From: Parus major
Lineage: Eukaryota; Chordata; Aves; Passeriformes; Paridae
Reading direction: 5' to 3'
Length of the DNA: 64,000 bases
Assembly (NCBI RefSeq): GCF_001522545.3
Contig: NC_031770.1
Span: forward strand, 2,262,055-2,326,054
Each line of letters starts with the position of its first letter. Position 1 is the stretch's first letter. The position numbers and the translations under genes are program-made. Shown one piece after another: positions 1 through 12,459 of this stretch. The notes below the pieces were generated by a model. That model had not been told where the DNA came from, did no database searches, and was given only the letters and a program-made list of their open reading frames with translations.

Positions 1-1897
1 GTGGTGCCTGCGTATCACTCCCAGCTTTAGAGGCAGCAAATCATCCCTCACTGCACTGGAGATGCTGGGCTGGAGCACAGTCTGGACCTCCTGGTTGCAG
101 TGAATTAACTACACCCAGAGATGGTAGGGAAGGCAGCCCGTGGCGATGCTCTGACGCTCCTGAGAGCTGTAAATCCTGCCAGACCCGGTGCTGGCTGGCT
201 CTTTCCCTGTCCCTGCAGGACTCTGTGGTGTGCCAGACTGTGCCAGGGCTGCTCAGAGGTCTCGTAGGAAGCAGCCCCAGTGCAGGCTCCCGGTCCTGGC
301 GGCACCCCTGCCCAGAGGTCGGGCCAGGGAGAGCCCTGCTGAGCTGGAGCTGCCTCAGTCTGTTTGCTGTGCCCTGCTGCCCCTCTCTGCAGAGCCAGCC
401 AGGCACAAAGCTGACTGTACCTGCCCCAGTGTCCTGCCAGGACACGAGGTTTTGGTGGCCTTTCCTTGCACTTGGAAGAGAAACCATAGCCACCTTTCTT
501 CCCAGGGTTCTGAACAGCCTTGGACAGTCTTGTGAACAGTCTTGGAGTTTATTACTGCCAGGCTGAGCCAAGTGAGCACTAACAGTGCTCTGGTCTTTAA
601 GCACATAAGCAATAACCTATAATGGAATAAATTGTGGTAAAGGATAATGACTACGATGGGAGCTCCCCCCGGACAGCACCTGGCCTTCCCGCTGGTGATC
701 CCCACAACACAGCACTCTGCCTTAGGTCCCTAAATGAGCAGGGAGATGTTCATTACCCAGAAAATGATGCTGCATTCACCTCTTCTGGCATACTGTGCAG
801 CTGAAGTATATCTGCCTTAAATAAGAGAAGTGCCTTAAACATTAGAGCATTGCCCAGGTGGGCAAGTGTCTATTCAGGAGAAGTTTCTGACCTCTGCATT
901 AACAGGAGGTTCCATTTCCCAACAGCTCTTGTGAGACATGGATTTTTGGGACCCAGCAAAGTATTTCCCTTGGTCTGCAGGGGGCTGCTTTAAAAGCTGC
1001 AGTCCAACTTCAGCACTGTTTAGGAATGGCCAGACAAGCAGATCCCTTGTGGAACCCCAAATGGGTTAAAAATCAAACCCCTTCTCTCAACTGTCCTTCA
1101 GAGCTGCCTTTAGCACGGCACCTTGGGTTTGCACTCCTGGGCAGTGACTCAAATGACACAGGAGGTATCAGAAGATGGTGGGACCTGCCCTGTAAGTGAC
1201 AAAACTGGTCATTCATGAAACCAGCCCAGATTTGAAGCTGCCAGTCTTGGACTTGACTCCCCTCGTACATCATGGGGTCATTTCTGTCTCGTGGACACAA
1301 AGGTGTCTGGAACACAGTGTGGGCAGCCACCGTTGCTCTGAAAAGCCTAAAGGAATTTTACTTTTGAAAACCAGTGTCTGATTAATCCACAGCAAAGACA
1401 ATCCTGGAGAAGCAAAAGGCATAAAGAAATAGCCCAATTTATATTAAAAAATATTGACGGAATTCAGTGTTATGACCTGTTATGACTGATTTAAGACTTC
1501 TATTTTCTTTAACACTTTTCAATTATTTCCCTCTCACACACACACTATTCATCAGCTTAGAAAAACCTCTCAGGCCAGCATGCAGATTTTCAGCCTCAAT
1601 CGCTACAGTACATGAGTTCTAGATCTGAGAGGCCAAAAAACATCTATTTGACTAAAGAGCTATAAGGCAGTCATAAAAATTATGGATCACAGAAATAAGC
1701 AATTAGTGTTATCTTCAATTGCTTTATTGGCAGTATTCACTCGTTAGAATAGAGGCAGCAGTAAAACAGATTGCAACATACTGTATAACAGCATATGGGA
1801 TTTTACATTATAATGCTATTCTCTGCCAAGAAGTCATATTTTCATTTGAATGCATGGAACAGATTATCACAGGGTTTCCAGCACTAGAAGTGGATGA

Positions 1898-1933
1898 CCC
1901 TCTCTCTCTGCCTCTCCTCCTCCCTTCCCCCCA
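1898..1933 (+). repeat. Polypyrimidine (CT-rich) tract
   Basis: An almost uninterrupted C/T run built from CTCTCTCT, CCTCC and CCCCCC blocks, ending in CAG. It resembles a splice-acceptor tract, but the sequence that follows carries no recognisable exon, so I treat it as simple sequence. Confidence 0.7.
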
Positions 1934-4739
1934 GTCTCTTGGCTATTAGGCAGTTTTTTAGGTTACGACTACATCAAAATAAGGATAGCACCAGAGCAGT
2001 AATAAGGGAGCTCTGCCTACTGAATATTGACTTGTGCTCTGAGCCCTGGCTCACGCAGGCTGGGCATGTCACAGAGCTATGGAGATAATAAACTCCGCCG
2101 TGGAGGCACTGGGTAGATGAGGAGTTGAGGCTTTGCCAGTCTTTTCCCCCAGCTGGCTTCAGCTCTAGAGGAAGCTGCCTGCCCGCCCATCTAATCACAG
2201 CTGAAGTTCCACAAAGGCAGCCACTAGCAAGAGGGCTGGAAATAAAACAATAGGAATAATAAGAGGGGGAAAAACAGATTCTTTATACTGTATTTAACAT
2301 TAGGGATATTTTCTGCAGTTGTTTGTCTGTGTCCGGGGCTGTTCTTTGCGGAGTAGCACCAGCATTTCGGGGCAGGGAATCGATTCCTTCCAGGACTGAC
2401 AGGCAAGGCCTGGGGTTCACCTGCACATCAGCAAGCAGTGTGGAAATATCAATGCCCAGCCCATGGTGGAAGTGCAGGGAACATTCCATATCATGCTACA
2501 ACTGTTCTGTTCAAATGCAAAGACACCTTCCTTTTACCAGCGAGCTACAGGAAGTGAAGGATGCCAAAAGCATCGAAACCCTAAAAAGACAATTTGTTCT
2601 GGAGTTGTACTCCAAGCTGATTCAAAAAATACTTGTTTCCAAATGCACTTCTTTTGAAATGTCTGTGTATTGTTGAATGGAGGGAAAACAGGGAATAGAG
2701 GGGTTAAATCCTTAAACAAAATGCTCCGAAGGGAAAAAGCACTTGCCGCTCTAGGAACACAGGAACTAGAAAAGCTACAGACGTAGGTAGTAATTTACCA
2801 GAACAAAGAAATTGGATAGAATTAGGTTTCATGTGTTACTATTTATTCAGCTCTAATGAAAGCCAAATAATTTGATAAAGCCTCAGTTCCCATCTGTATC
2901 TCTGAATTTCTGCACATATCCAAGACAGTTTCTATGGAGTGCATTTCAGATTTCAGAATTTTCGGTTCAGTTTTGGAATTCAGAAGTTCAGCTTCATTAC
3001 CAGAACAGCACTGTTAAACGATGATAAACACAATAATATGTTGAAATCCATACAACTCTTCAATATGCATAGGCACTTTCTGAGTACAGCTTCCTTAAAG
3101 GGCAAGAGCACAATTATAATGTCTTCTATTACTCTTTAAAATATAATAAAAAGTCCCTGTCTCAGCTGGGATTAAAGGTGCATAAAAGCAGTCTGTCATC
3201 ATCTCAATGTCTGTGTTAGAGACTACAGTCAGAATCTTGATGTTATTTGCCACAACTAACAGCTTCAAATTTTTTTCCTCAAAAAGACCTGCAGAAATAT
3301 TAGCAATAAAAAAGTGAGCTTTTAAGGATCCTGAAGTTTTCTGGATAACTTGCTGGGCAAAATGTGTGCCAATGCATGTTTGAAGCAAAAAATTTGGGGA
3401 AGATGAAAGGGTTTTCTAACCTGTTGAGAGAGGAGATTCCTCTCTCTGTGTTCTGGCTCAGCAGCCCTACCTGTGTGTTATTGTATTCAAAGACTGAAAT
3501 ATTTGGGGAAAACAAATTTTCACAGGGGACTTGAGTCACAAGTGGGACAAGACTGGCAAGAAGTAGCCAGTGAACAGCTATTGCTACCATGCCCCTCCCT
3601 GACTTCCCAGCTGTCCCCAGCCCTGGCAGTAACCCCAAGAGAATTTGTGTTCTCCTCAGATCCCTGCACTTGTCACAAAAGCTGCCTGCTCTGTTCAGGT
3701 GCTAAAGTGTCAGAACTTCCACAAGCCTGGCCCCATAAAGGATGGGATTGTCTAACACTGAGAAGGCTGGCTGATTTTCCTCCCTTCTTTGGGAAGCTGA
3801 GGGCTTCCTGCAAGAAGCTGTCCCATACCCACTCAGTAGGCCCAGCAGGAACTGATGGCTCTGAGCATCAACAGGTTTGAGTGCTTGGGGCATTTGAGAA
3901 AACAGGAGAGCAAATTACCCAGTGGCTGCTCCTCACTATGCAAAATTAGTGAAAGTAGCACAAGCAACAAGCACAGGATGCCTTGGAATGTTAAGTGTGT
4001 TCATTTATAAAATCCATGTGAAACATCTGCTTTTTGTACAACTAAACTCCATATAATAGCAACCTTTTCTCCCCTTTCTCTGTATTTAGCAGCTGTTGCA
4101 GCCCAGCTCTTGAAAAAGAGGAGTACACATCACAGAGCAGTGCTGGAATCAAGCTGAGCTTTCTTGTCTGGATTAGGTTCCAGGCTCAAGGGACTGTGTG
4201 TTTTGAAAATTTCACTGTGATACTTTTCCACTAAAGGTGGACTTACACCAAGTCAGGTGACAAAAGCTACAAAATGTAATAAAAAAAAAATAAAAAATTC
4301 TTCTCTCCTAGTTTTCATGTCACAACCATTTGTGCTATTTAATTAAGAATTCTTGGAGGTAATGCAAGGGTGACTACAGTTTTCTAAGAGAAAAACAACT
4401 GTCAGGCCCCAACATCTTCCTAAGCAAAGGAAAACTGAAAGGCAACGCCCACAAAACAGCAGTCCCACCCCTGACTTTGGCAACTGTTTGGCAGGATAAA
4501 TGGTTACAGTGTAAGGACAAGTTACAGCAATGATTTTGTACAGGATTCAGGGATGGAAATGTTCCTTCAGGACTGCACAGGAGCTTGCTCCAGGGATGGG
4601 GACTGATCTCACATCAAAACACACATTAAGGGCATTGCAGTGAGCAAGGCTCATCTTTTCCCATCCCTCTTTTGCCTCCCATCTGCTCCTTTCCAAAAAA
4701 AGTCCAAGGATCTCAGCTAACCAGAGGCTGCAGCACTAC

Positions 4740-4773
4740 GGGTAGGGGAAGGGGGGAGGAAGGAGAGAAAAAG
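4740..4773 (+). repeat. Purine/G-rich tract
   Basis: An all-purine run apart from one early T, containing G-runs of three, four and six. It has the composition for triplex or quadruplex formation on the + strand, but run spacing is irregular. A second G-run of eight lies nearby at about 4,900. Both are low-complexity DNA without an associated gene. Confidence 0.65.
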
Positions 4774-6934
4774 TTATTTTGTTTTGGCTCAGTTCTGTAA
4801 TGAATTGCAGAAATTGATCTGTCATAGTGCAACAGATTGTAGCTTGATCTGCCAACAAATTGCAAGCAACAGTAGGTAATGACTAATTGCAAGTGTCGGA
4901 GGGGGGGAGTGTTCATTGCTTTTTTGTTTTGGGGTTTCTGGTTTTGGGGTTTTTTTTTGAATGAAAGGTAATATTTTCTGAAGGAATACAGGGACCCACT
5001 GGCAGACTAGCAGTGCCCACACCAGAAACTTTACCTGGTTTTTAATCAAGGTGTATTTCCAGTTAAATCTTCCAAGAACTACACAGACCAACAGATATTT
5101 ACTTCTCTGAATGTGGCCAGGGTCTGTGCTCTAGTTTAGGGTAACAAAAAAACCCCCAGTGTCTTCTGACACCAATTCCCTCTGAGGCGTAGCAGAGAAA
5201 GAGGAAGGAAAGCAGCTTTTTCTCTGATTTCTGACTTTTTTGTTGTTGTCATTTCTGATTTAGTCAATAACTCAGAATTATTCTCAAAAACTGGATTTTA
5301 GAAAGTTCACCCACTATGTAGTTTGGGAGAAGACCATGAACATGAATGAATATTGGAGCAAAAGAGAAAACAAGATAGAAGCAGGTAGGCAAGTAACACC
5401 AGGGAAAACCATCAAAAAATAAGGCGCTTTTAGCACATAGGAAAAAACCCCCAAATGGATCTGAAATGAAACTGATGGAAGTGAAAGAGTGCACTGCATT
5501 TTATTCATTGTCATCTTTTCCTCTGTCACTCACAGCTTCAACTCCTCTGCAGCTCCCTGGTCTCGTAGCCTGTGGCAGGGTCACAGAAGAGCCTGAGAGC
5601 TGCAGTGTGCTCAGACAGGAGGAGACAGAAGCAGAGTCATCCCTGGAAAGGGCACACGGATGAGCAGTACCGTGTCACCTAAATGCCACACTTGTGTTCT
5701 TGAAAGGCAGCACATTTCAGAGGGGAAAACATACATCCACATCTTGATAGCTACAAGCTTGCTTAAACTGCTTACATTTATTGTAAAACTGTCTCTGCTT
5801 TTCAACTCGTGTGCCGCAGACAACTTAAAATCCAGATTTTCAGCACAAATCTGCAGCTTCCCATCGTCACCTATATCTTTTACATTTAAACACTACATGA
5901 CAGCAGAGCCATTTGACAACAGTAATGCAGTGCAGCTCACACATCCAGAGCACGGTGTTGACAGGGGTATTGTGATGAGCGAACATTGGTCTAGACAAGA
6001 GCCAAACACCAGCTCTGTGAACAATGGAGCGTCCCCGGCAAGCCACGGGCAGCAAGGAGACAGCTTGCAGGAAAAGGAGAAATCTCACTTTGGGCTGGGT
6101 TGTGTAGGTCATGTAGGGTGAAACCCATACAGTACAAACCTGCTGTATAATCTGGGGTAGGGCCAGCAGGGGTGACGGGTGATGCCTGAAAGCTGCTAGC
6201 CCTCAGCACAAGGAGGAATTTCCTTCCCTGTGAATATTCAGAAATACAAGGATAAAATCCTGTATTTGTGAGGATCTGTGTTCGTGTGATTTGACCTCTC
6301 ATTGTTCAGGTAAAGCAAACATGACAAGGTCACGGCGTTTTTCGGTTGCAGTTCTATTTTCATATGGGAAATATTAGTGAGGATTTTTTCCATACTTTGT
6401 TCAGTCCTCTTCAACTCTAAATTCACTTAGGAGGAAAGTGCTTACATTCCATTTCAGTAGAAGCTAAGTCTGTGTACTCCAATGTCTTTGAAGGCAATTG
6501 TACTCTAGAAATCAGAGATACATTACTAACAACAAAGATATCAGGCCTTTTCTCTGAAAAAAAGAAAGCCAGAAAGCTTACAAGTAGCTGTTGACTAACC
6601 AAATAGGAGGCTGAGAAAGATTCTCAGCATGTTCACAATATTCTGTTAATTCATCTAAGAGGGAATTTTAAGAGATAAGCAAGCACTGAGTCCAACTAAA
6701 AGTGTTTCTTTGCAGCAAGGCAGCCTGGTAAATGTTTGCATTATTTATAAATGAAAAGTAAGTGAAGAACACAAACCCAATTGACTAAACATGATATTTA
6801 AGTGCAACAGAGTGTGTCTGTTTTCCAGAGTGCCCTGGATATCCTAACTAATGTTTTACTCTAATATCTTTATTTATTCAGCAGAGTTGTTCCTAACTTA
6901 CCTCAAGTGCATTTGCCAGACACACAGAAGATAC

Positions 6935-6996
6935 TTAATAAAGTGCATTAATAAAGTGAGGATCATTTAATGATCATGCTTGCCTTCTAATGATCA
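6935..6996. repeat. Compact cluster of short tandem repeats and an inverted repeat
   Basis: Three patterns lie within 62 bases. TTAATAAAGTG occurs twice at a 13-bp offset (6,935-6,945 and 6,948-6,958). An inverted repeat GATCATT-T-AATGATC spans 6,961-6,975. TAATGATCA occurs twice at a 20-bp offset (6,968-6,976 and 6,988-6,996). The repeated TAAT cores are of the type bound by homeodomain proteins. Function is unknown; it could be chance in AT-rich DNA or a small regulatory cluster. Confidence 0.6.
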
Positions 6997-6999
6997 GGT

Positions 7000-9900
7000 T
7001 GTTAAAAGCCCATGCAGAACATTGATCCTTACTCTACAATCACCAGGAGACTGAAAACAGATAAGGAAGGGAAATGCTGGAAGCGTAAGTAACAATCCCA
7101 ACCAAGTTACCAAACTCTGACAAGGCCAAAGACAGAAAGCAAAGCACACAAACTGCAAGTAGTGCCCAGACCCAAAGAGAAGTGGAACTTCTTTGCACAG
7201 AAAAATAGTGGCTGATAAATTGTCATTGGACAGTAACTTCAGCATTTTCATTGAATATTTCTTGTACTTACAGCTCCTGTCTCTGATAGGAACTGACAGT
7301 GACTGCAGCAAGGAAAGGTGTCCAGTCTCTCCTGCCCCATTCTGTATCTAAACTGAGCAATACAGAACTTCAAGGAAAAAAGTATCCCACCATCCCATCT
7401 AGTAAATCCCTTGTGTGCATGAAGAGCAACAGTAGCTCTTATTTAAATCCTGGTTCAAAGACTATAACCTACAATCAGAGTATTAAAGGTAAATTTGTGT
7501 TGGGCTTTCTAATGTAAATAATTTGGGCTTTATTTTATCCTGCAGCTCTGAGTTCCACATGTTAAAGGCATGCTCCGTGCACTGCACTTTGTCACTCACT
7601 AATGAATCACTCTTTGGCCTGTTGTTGTTCTATTTTGAGTTCCCTCTTTTCCTTTTGTTACAGACAAACGTAATGAGAAGCAGCCGACTGGCCTGATCTA
7701 TGCCCTTCATTATTTTATTTTATATGCCTCTGCCACATTTCCTCCCGCTCTTCTTCTTTCCAAACTAAATAATAATCCTGCCCTTTTTAATGTAGCTTTG
7801 TATGAAAGGCTCTCAGAGGGTGCTACTCATTTTCCTTGCCCTTCCCTGGACCATTACTATTTCCGTTATGTCTTTGAGATAAGGTGACCAAAAGTGAATA
7901 TGAATTCAAGATAACGACATGCCACTGATTTATACATATATGGCATTAAAATATTTTTTTCTTTGTGATTTATACTCTTCAACCACCCTCACACTGTGAT
8001 CTATTTCTTTTGCCATAACAACCAGCCCTATCCTAAAGACCCTCTTAATTGAGCTGACTTCATTGACTCTTATGTGAGCACTGACTCAGAATGGAAAAGC
8101 ACACCCAAGAACCCGAATTGCAGTGTTGGCCACTTCATTATATTTGCCAAGTACACAGCTGGGTTAGCTCTGGAATTCCTCAAAATATTATGGAACATTG
8201 ATTAGTCAAAATTATTTAGCATCATGTCAACTCACACAGAAATTAATTAGTGGGGTCTCATAGGCCAGTTTGGGCCAGTTTATTCTTGTGCTTGGTTTCC
8301 TCCTTTTCAACAGGTGTTAAACTCAGAGCAGGATCTACCCTGAAGTGATTCAGATTCCTTACGAGGTCTTTACACAGCACCCTGTAAAACACCTTGAAAG
8401 ACTAAATATGCTGAATGCACTAACACCTTTTCCTGCCCTACTCTGCAAGCCTTCTAAAATAAACCTGAACTGACTTGCACTAATCCCAGTTCCTTCTGAT
8501 CCTGGAAATAGTTATGTCTTATATGGCCAAAACTGAGCTTATTCCCAGTCCTGACACACAAACACAGTCCAGCTCAGTGCTCAGCTTGAAGCCAATTGAA
8601 CACACAAGTTTGTCTAAAATCTCTCCTAGGTTAAGACTACAATTTAGGGAAGCACTTAAATGTTTGCACTGTAAGTGCCTTTCCTTAACACGTGCGTGAC
8701 TTCTCAGGCTTAACCACCCAAAAGGCCTAAGTGAAGACTGTCCCCAGCAAAGACAATCAATTTAGTGAGATACAAAAGGAGAGCTTTAAAATTCTATTTT
8801 TAATTAAATTTTTCCAATCAGTCCTTAAGTATCAGCATTTAGATCAGCAATTCTGCATGTTCAGCTCATCAAAAACATCAAGGCATCACTGTCTTGCTTT
8901 TTATTCCTTGTTGTTCCTCACGAGTAGCAACTGCACAATGAACTAGGATAGAGGTTAACTTTTCTGTATTTTTTTTTCTCTTTTAAAAATCTGTTGATAA
9001 ATGCATCACTGTAAGACACTGAATCAGAGCCCAGAAACTGTGAAATTTAAGGATATGTGAAGCATGAACAGAAAGAACATATGCTTCCCCAATGTCCTCA
9101 AATCTGCTTCAGTCCTAATCCTGGATAGACCATCTCTGAGGGTGAGAGAGTACAGGAAACCTCAATCCTTCTGTCAAACACAGGAGCACAAGTGCCCAGA
9201 GCAGCAGGGGTTTTACTGCTACCAAAGCTGGGCAGAACCAAGAACACCAACACATTTCCCAAAAGCCACTGGAATGTCATTAGTCTTTTACTCACTGAAT
9301 TACAACCAGGGATAGGGAAATTCACTTAAAGAAAATAAAGCCCAAACCATCCAAAACTGTATCAGATACAAACCAGGCCTTTTTGAAGTTTTGAAAGTGG
9401 TCGTATAGTTTTGTTATCGTTTTTTCTGGTTTGTATATTCTTAAGCTTCCTGGCTCTAGATAAAAGCACCTGAAATGTCAAGACACCAACTGCTCTTGCA
9501 GTACTTTCAATCTGTTTTATAGATTCAAGTGCCTTAGATATTTAAAGTGCAGTTTAGTTTGCCTAATGCATAAAACCAGTATATATGACTTAAAAAAAAG
9601 AAACAGTTAAAAAGTTGTAATTTATGTCTTTACAGTGCACCAGTTAAGGGGATAACCACAAAGAAAGCCAAATTAATAAAGAACCAATAACAGACAAAGT
9701 AGGAAATTTAGGTTCTTTCACACTAGTCACTAAACTAAGATTTCCACAGAGGAGGGAAATAAACATTCAGTGTAGGGACACTGTGGTAATACCACTGACA
9801 AAAGAGTTTTTTCATTTGTTCTGTGGAATGTAATGCTACCCAGTGTACCAAAAATGTGCTACATTATTTCCTTGACCTGACAAGAATGAAGAGGAAAAAA

Positions 9901-12250
9901 CGTTGATTTTTAATTGTAGGATGGAAAGACGAAACAAACAAACAAAAAGCCAACCAGTGCTCAAAAAAAATGAAGAGATCATTTGAATGAAATGGGGATC
10001 CACTTCAGGCTTCAGAGGAGTGCAGAGATCCTGACCAGGAGTGGCTGTTTCCAGGCAGGTGTATTATGAAGGCAAGCTTGACACATGAAGAGCTCTGTGA
10101 CAGGTAACACACACCTGCCAAGGCTGCAATGACACAAAGCCAGGACATGTGCAGCTCTCAGTAAATGGGATTGAATGCAGGTCTTTAGGGATGAATATAG
10201 CAAAGATGGCTTTGCTTGCCAGCGTCACCTCCTGTCACCCAACCTGCAACAATTCCCTACAGGAAAAGACACTATGGAGCACAATGGCTAGAGTGAAAAG
10301 AATGATATGTACTAAAACCTTCTCACACTCTGGTTCCTGTCTTATTCAGATGCTGACCTAGGCTGCCAGGCACTAAGGACTGAACCGCTCCTGTCTATTT
10401 TATTTAAGGAAAATCTTTTGAAATAATAATAGTGAATGATTACAAAATAATTACATCAGAGTTATCAGCATGTGCAGTAGCTCCATGCAAAAGATGAGAT
10501 TCTTCCTTTCCATTTTAGTTTGAAACATTAAGGAAGATATTATTTACATCTGGAATAAATTATTTACATTATTTATTTTTTTTTACCCCTACTCACTTGC
10601 ACAGCCTTGGGCTTTTTCTAAAGAGGAGACAGATGAACAGGATTGTCCTGGCACAAGTCCTAAAGGGGGGTGTGCAACTACTACCAAGGAAGCAAAGAAC
10701 CAACAGGCTGAGTCCATCCTATCTCCCCTGAGGGTTTCTCATCCCAACAGGTCACCCCTGATGCATTTCTCTGTGAGCTGCTGCCAAGCAGTAAACGAGG
10801 TATAAATGCCAGAAGGAAATACAGAGCTCTAACAGGTCCAGCCAGGGGAGCTGGACTCCACACCGAGGGATTGACCCCACAGCTGGGAGATGTGCAACAG
10901 ATCCTTCCACTGCTTTTCATGTTTGGTATCTGCTTAAATGCCTGTTGAAAGGGAGGCTTTCCGTAAGGTGGCTCAGAAATGATTTAACACAATTGCTGGA
11001 ACATTAGGATTAGAACAAACCTGCAGAAACGCAGCAGCAATTAGCGCAGCCCAAACCAATTAGCCATGTTATTTCTTTGTGGAGCTGCTGATGGCTCCTC
11101 AGCCAAAGAACGGTCTGCTCCCATCCCTCCTCTTCAAACATTACCTTGCAACGTGGCCAGCCCACCAGCTCATCAAAACCACTGCGACCTGATATCCTGC
11201 AGGTAAAGGCTTGGCTTTCTGCTGATTTATTAAAAGAAAAATCTTATATTGTACTGCTCACATGTATTCTCGAGAGCGCGGTCACATGACCAGGATAATG
11301 ACAATCTGTCTCTCTGCTAACATTTCTCTACTTTGGTTATTTGTTTGATAAAGTGAGGAGCTTCCCTTTTGTTGCCCTTCATCAGAGCTTAATGTCTTTA
11401 CTTTGGGATCAATATACTTTATGAATAATTTTATTTCCTTCTATTTTTATGGTCTTTTCTCCTCATTATCATACTGAGTTTATTAGCTGGTGCTGTCAGT
11501 ATCTTTACCCTGTCATATGTTCCTGAGGTACAGTAAATATCACTTGTGTTGTAATTAATATGCACACCCTCTGCAGTAATTAAAGCACAGACCCCTTCAA
11601 CCAGCTGAGCTTCCTACACTAATTCCACCTTATCTTCATAATGAACTTATTGTAATCTGAAACTACCACTGAATATTGTTCGGTAAGGATAGAAGAATGA
11701 AATCTAACGAGATGCAATAATATTTGTGAACATGTTAATATGAAAAAAAAAAGAATTTAATTAGCATTAAATCTAATTAAATTTTTTGTACAATCAAAAT
11801 CCTCCCATTTATGTCACAAAAACACTGGTGGTGCAACACTAGTGCCCCTTCGGAGATTTACACCAAGATGGAGACCAGAGACCTCATCCTCTCCCCATGA
11901 AATTCTCACAGTTATCCTGAGGGCTTTCCTGCCCACAGACAATTTCAGACAGGACTCAGAATCCCTGGTCTAATAGAGATGTGATTTGCAAGCAAGATGG
12001 GAAGGTAAAGATGGAGACACAATCCAAGCCCTCCGAAAAGGGACCCAGCAACGAAACAGTTTGGCAAATGTTTCCAACAAGGGAAAGGAAAGGAATGTTG
12101 AATATATAAGCATGGGAGTGTAACAGGGAATGATTAAAGGGAGACTGGCTACAAGAAATTTAGTTCCTATTTTCTGAAAACATTTCCATATGGGAGACTA
12201 GCGCCTAAGGTGCAGACTCACACAATAGGAAGGAAACTGGCAGCCTACAC
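7000..12250. other. Intergenic DNA, including a CNE-like stretch near 10.9-11.8 kb
   Basis: No gene recognised; open frames are short and have no family resemblance. About 10,930-11,820 reads differently from its surroundings: complex sequence without repeats, several ATTAG/TAATTA cores, and retained CpGs (for example three within ten bases just before 11,281). This is typical of conserved non-coding elements, though conservation cannot be judged from one sequence. A small (CAAA)n run lies near 9,935. Confidence 0.7.
10930..11820. promoter_or_regulatory. Candidate conserved non-coding/enhancer-like segment
   Basis: Seen: repeat-free complex sequence with ATTAG and TAATTA cores around 11,040-11,065 and 11,555-11,580, retained CpGs, and a near-perfect E-box palindrome GGTCACATGACC at 11,280-11,291 that contains a TCACATGA core of the MITF/USF type. 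Inferred: a distal regulatory element of the VRK2-upstream desert. No conservation data are available here, so this remains a guess based on composition and motif density. Confidence 0.25.
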
Positions 12251-12252
12251 CG

Positions 12253-12405
12253 ACTGAAAATTGGCTGAAGGGCAAGAAACAAACAGTGGAAGTAAATGGG
12301 ATTATTTCAAGGTGGAAAGAGGTTACCAGTAGGGTACAGCCCAGCTTTCTAATTATTCACAGTAATGACTTGGATGATAGTATGGAAAGGATCATTTCCA
12401 AGATT
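12253..12405 (+). mobile_element. LINE reverse-transcriptase fragment, CR1-like (degraded)
   Basis: Translating from about 12,259 gives NWLKGKKQTVEVNG followed by WKEVTSRV and then NDLDDSMERIISK. This matches the order and spacing of the non-LTR retrotransposon RT region: a WL..R.Q.V.VNG block, then the W..VTSGVPQGSVLGP block, then (I)NDLDDG. In this copy the GVPQGS motif is damaged and resemblance fades after about 12,405. It is a 5'- and 3'-truncated, non-functional remnant. CR1 is the dominant LINE of birds; an L2-like origin is the alternative. Confidence 0.75.
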
Positions 12406-12459
12406 CTAGTAACTGGGAAGCACAGCGGTAATAAATACCAATGTAATCCAATAGCCATT

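Larger units (their letters stand above)
1..6930. other. Intergenic, gene-desert DNA (no gene recognised)
   Basis: No reading frame here gives a recognisable protein; open frames are short and scattered on both strands, as expected by chance. The first 600 bases are GC-richer than the rest (many CAG/CTG-type trinucleotides) but lack a CpG cluster, so I do not call an island. The remainder is AT-rich and CpG-poor. A pyrimidine tract (1,898-1,933) and a purine/G-rich tract (4,740-4,773) are listed separately. No full-length mobile element was recognised. Confidence 0.8.

Noticed and set aside
11850..11880. GGAGATTTACACCAAGATGG as another copy of the palindromic repeat
   Set aside because: Only the TTTACACC core matches; the flanks do not follow the repeat.
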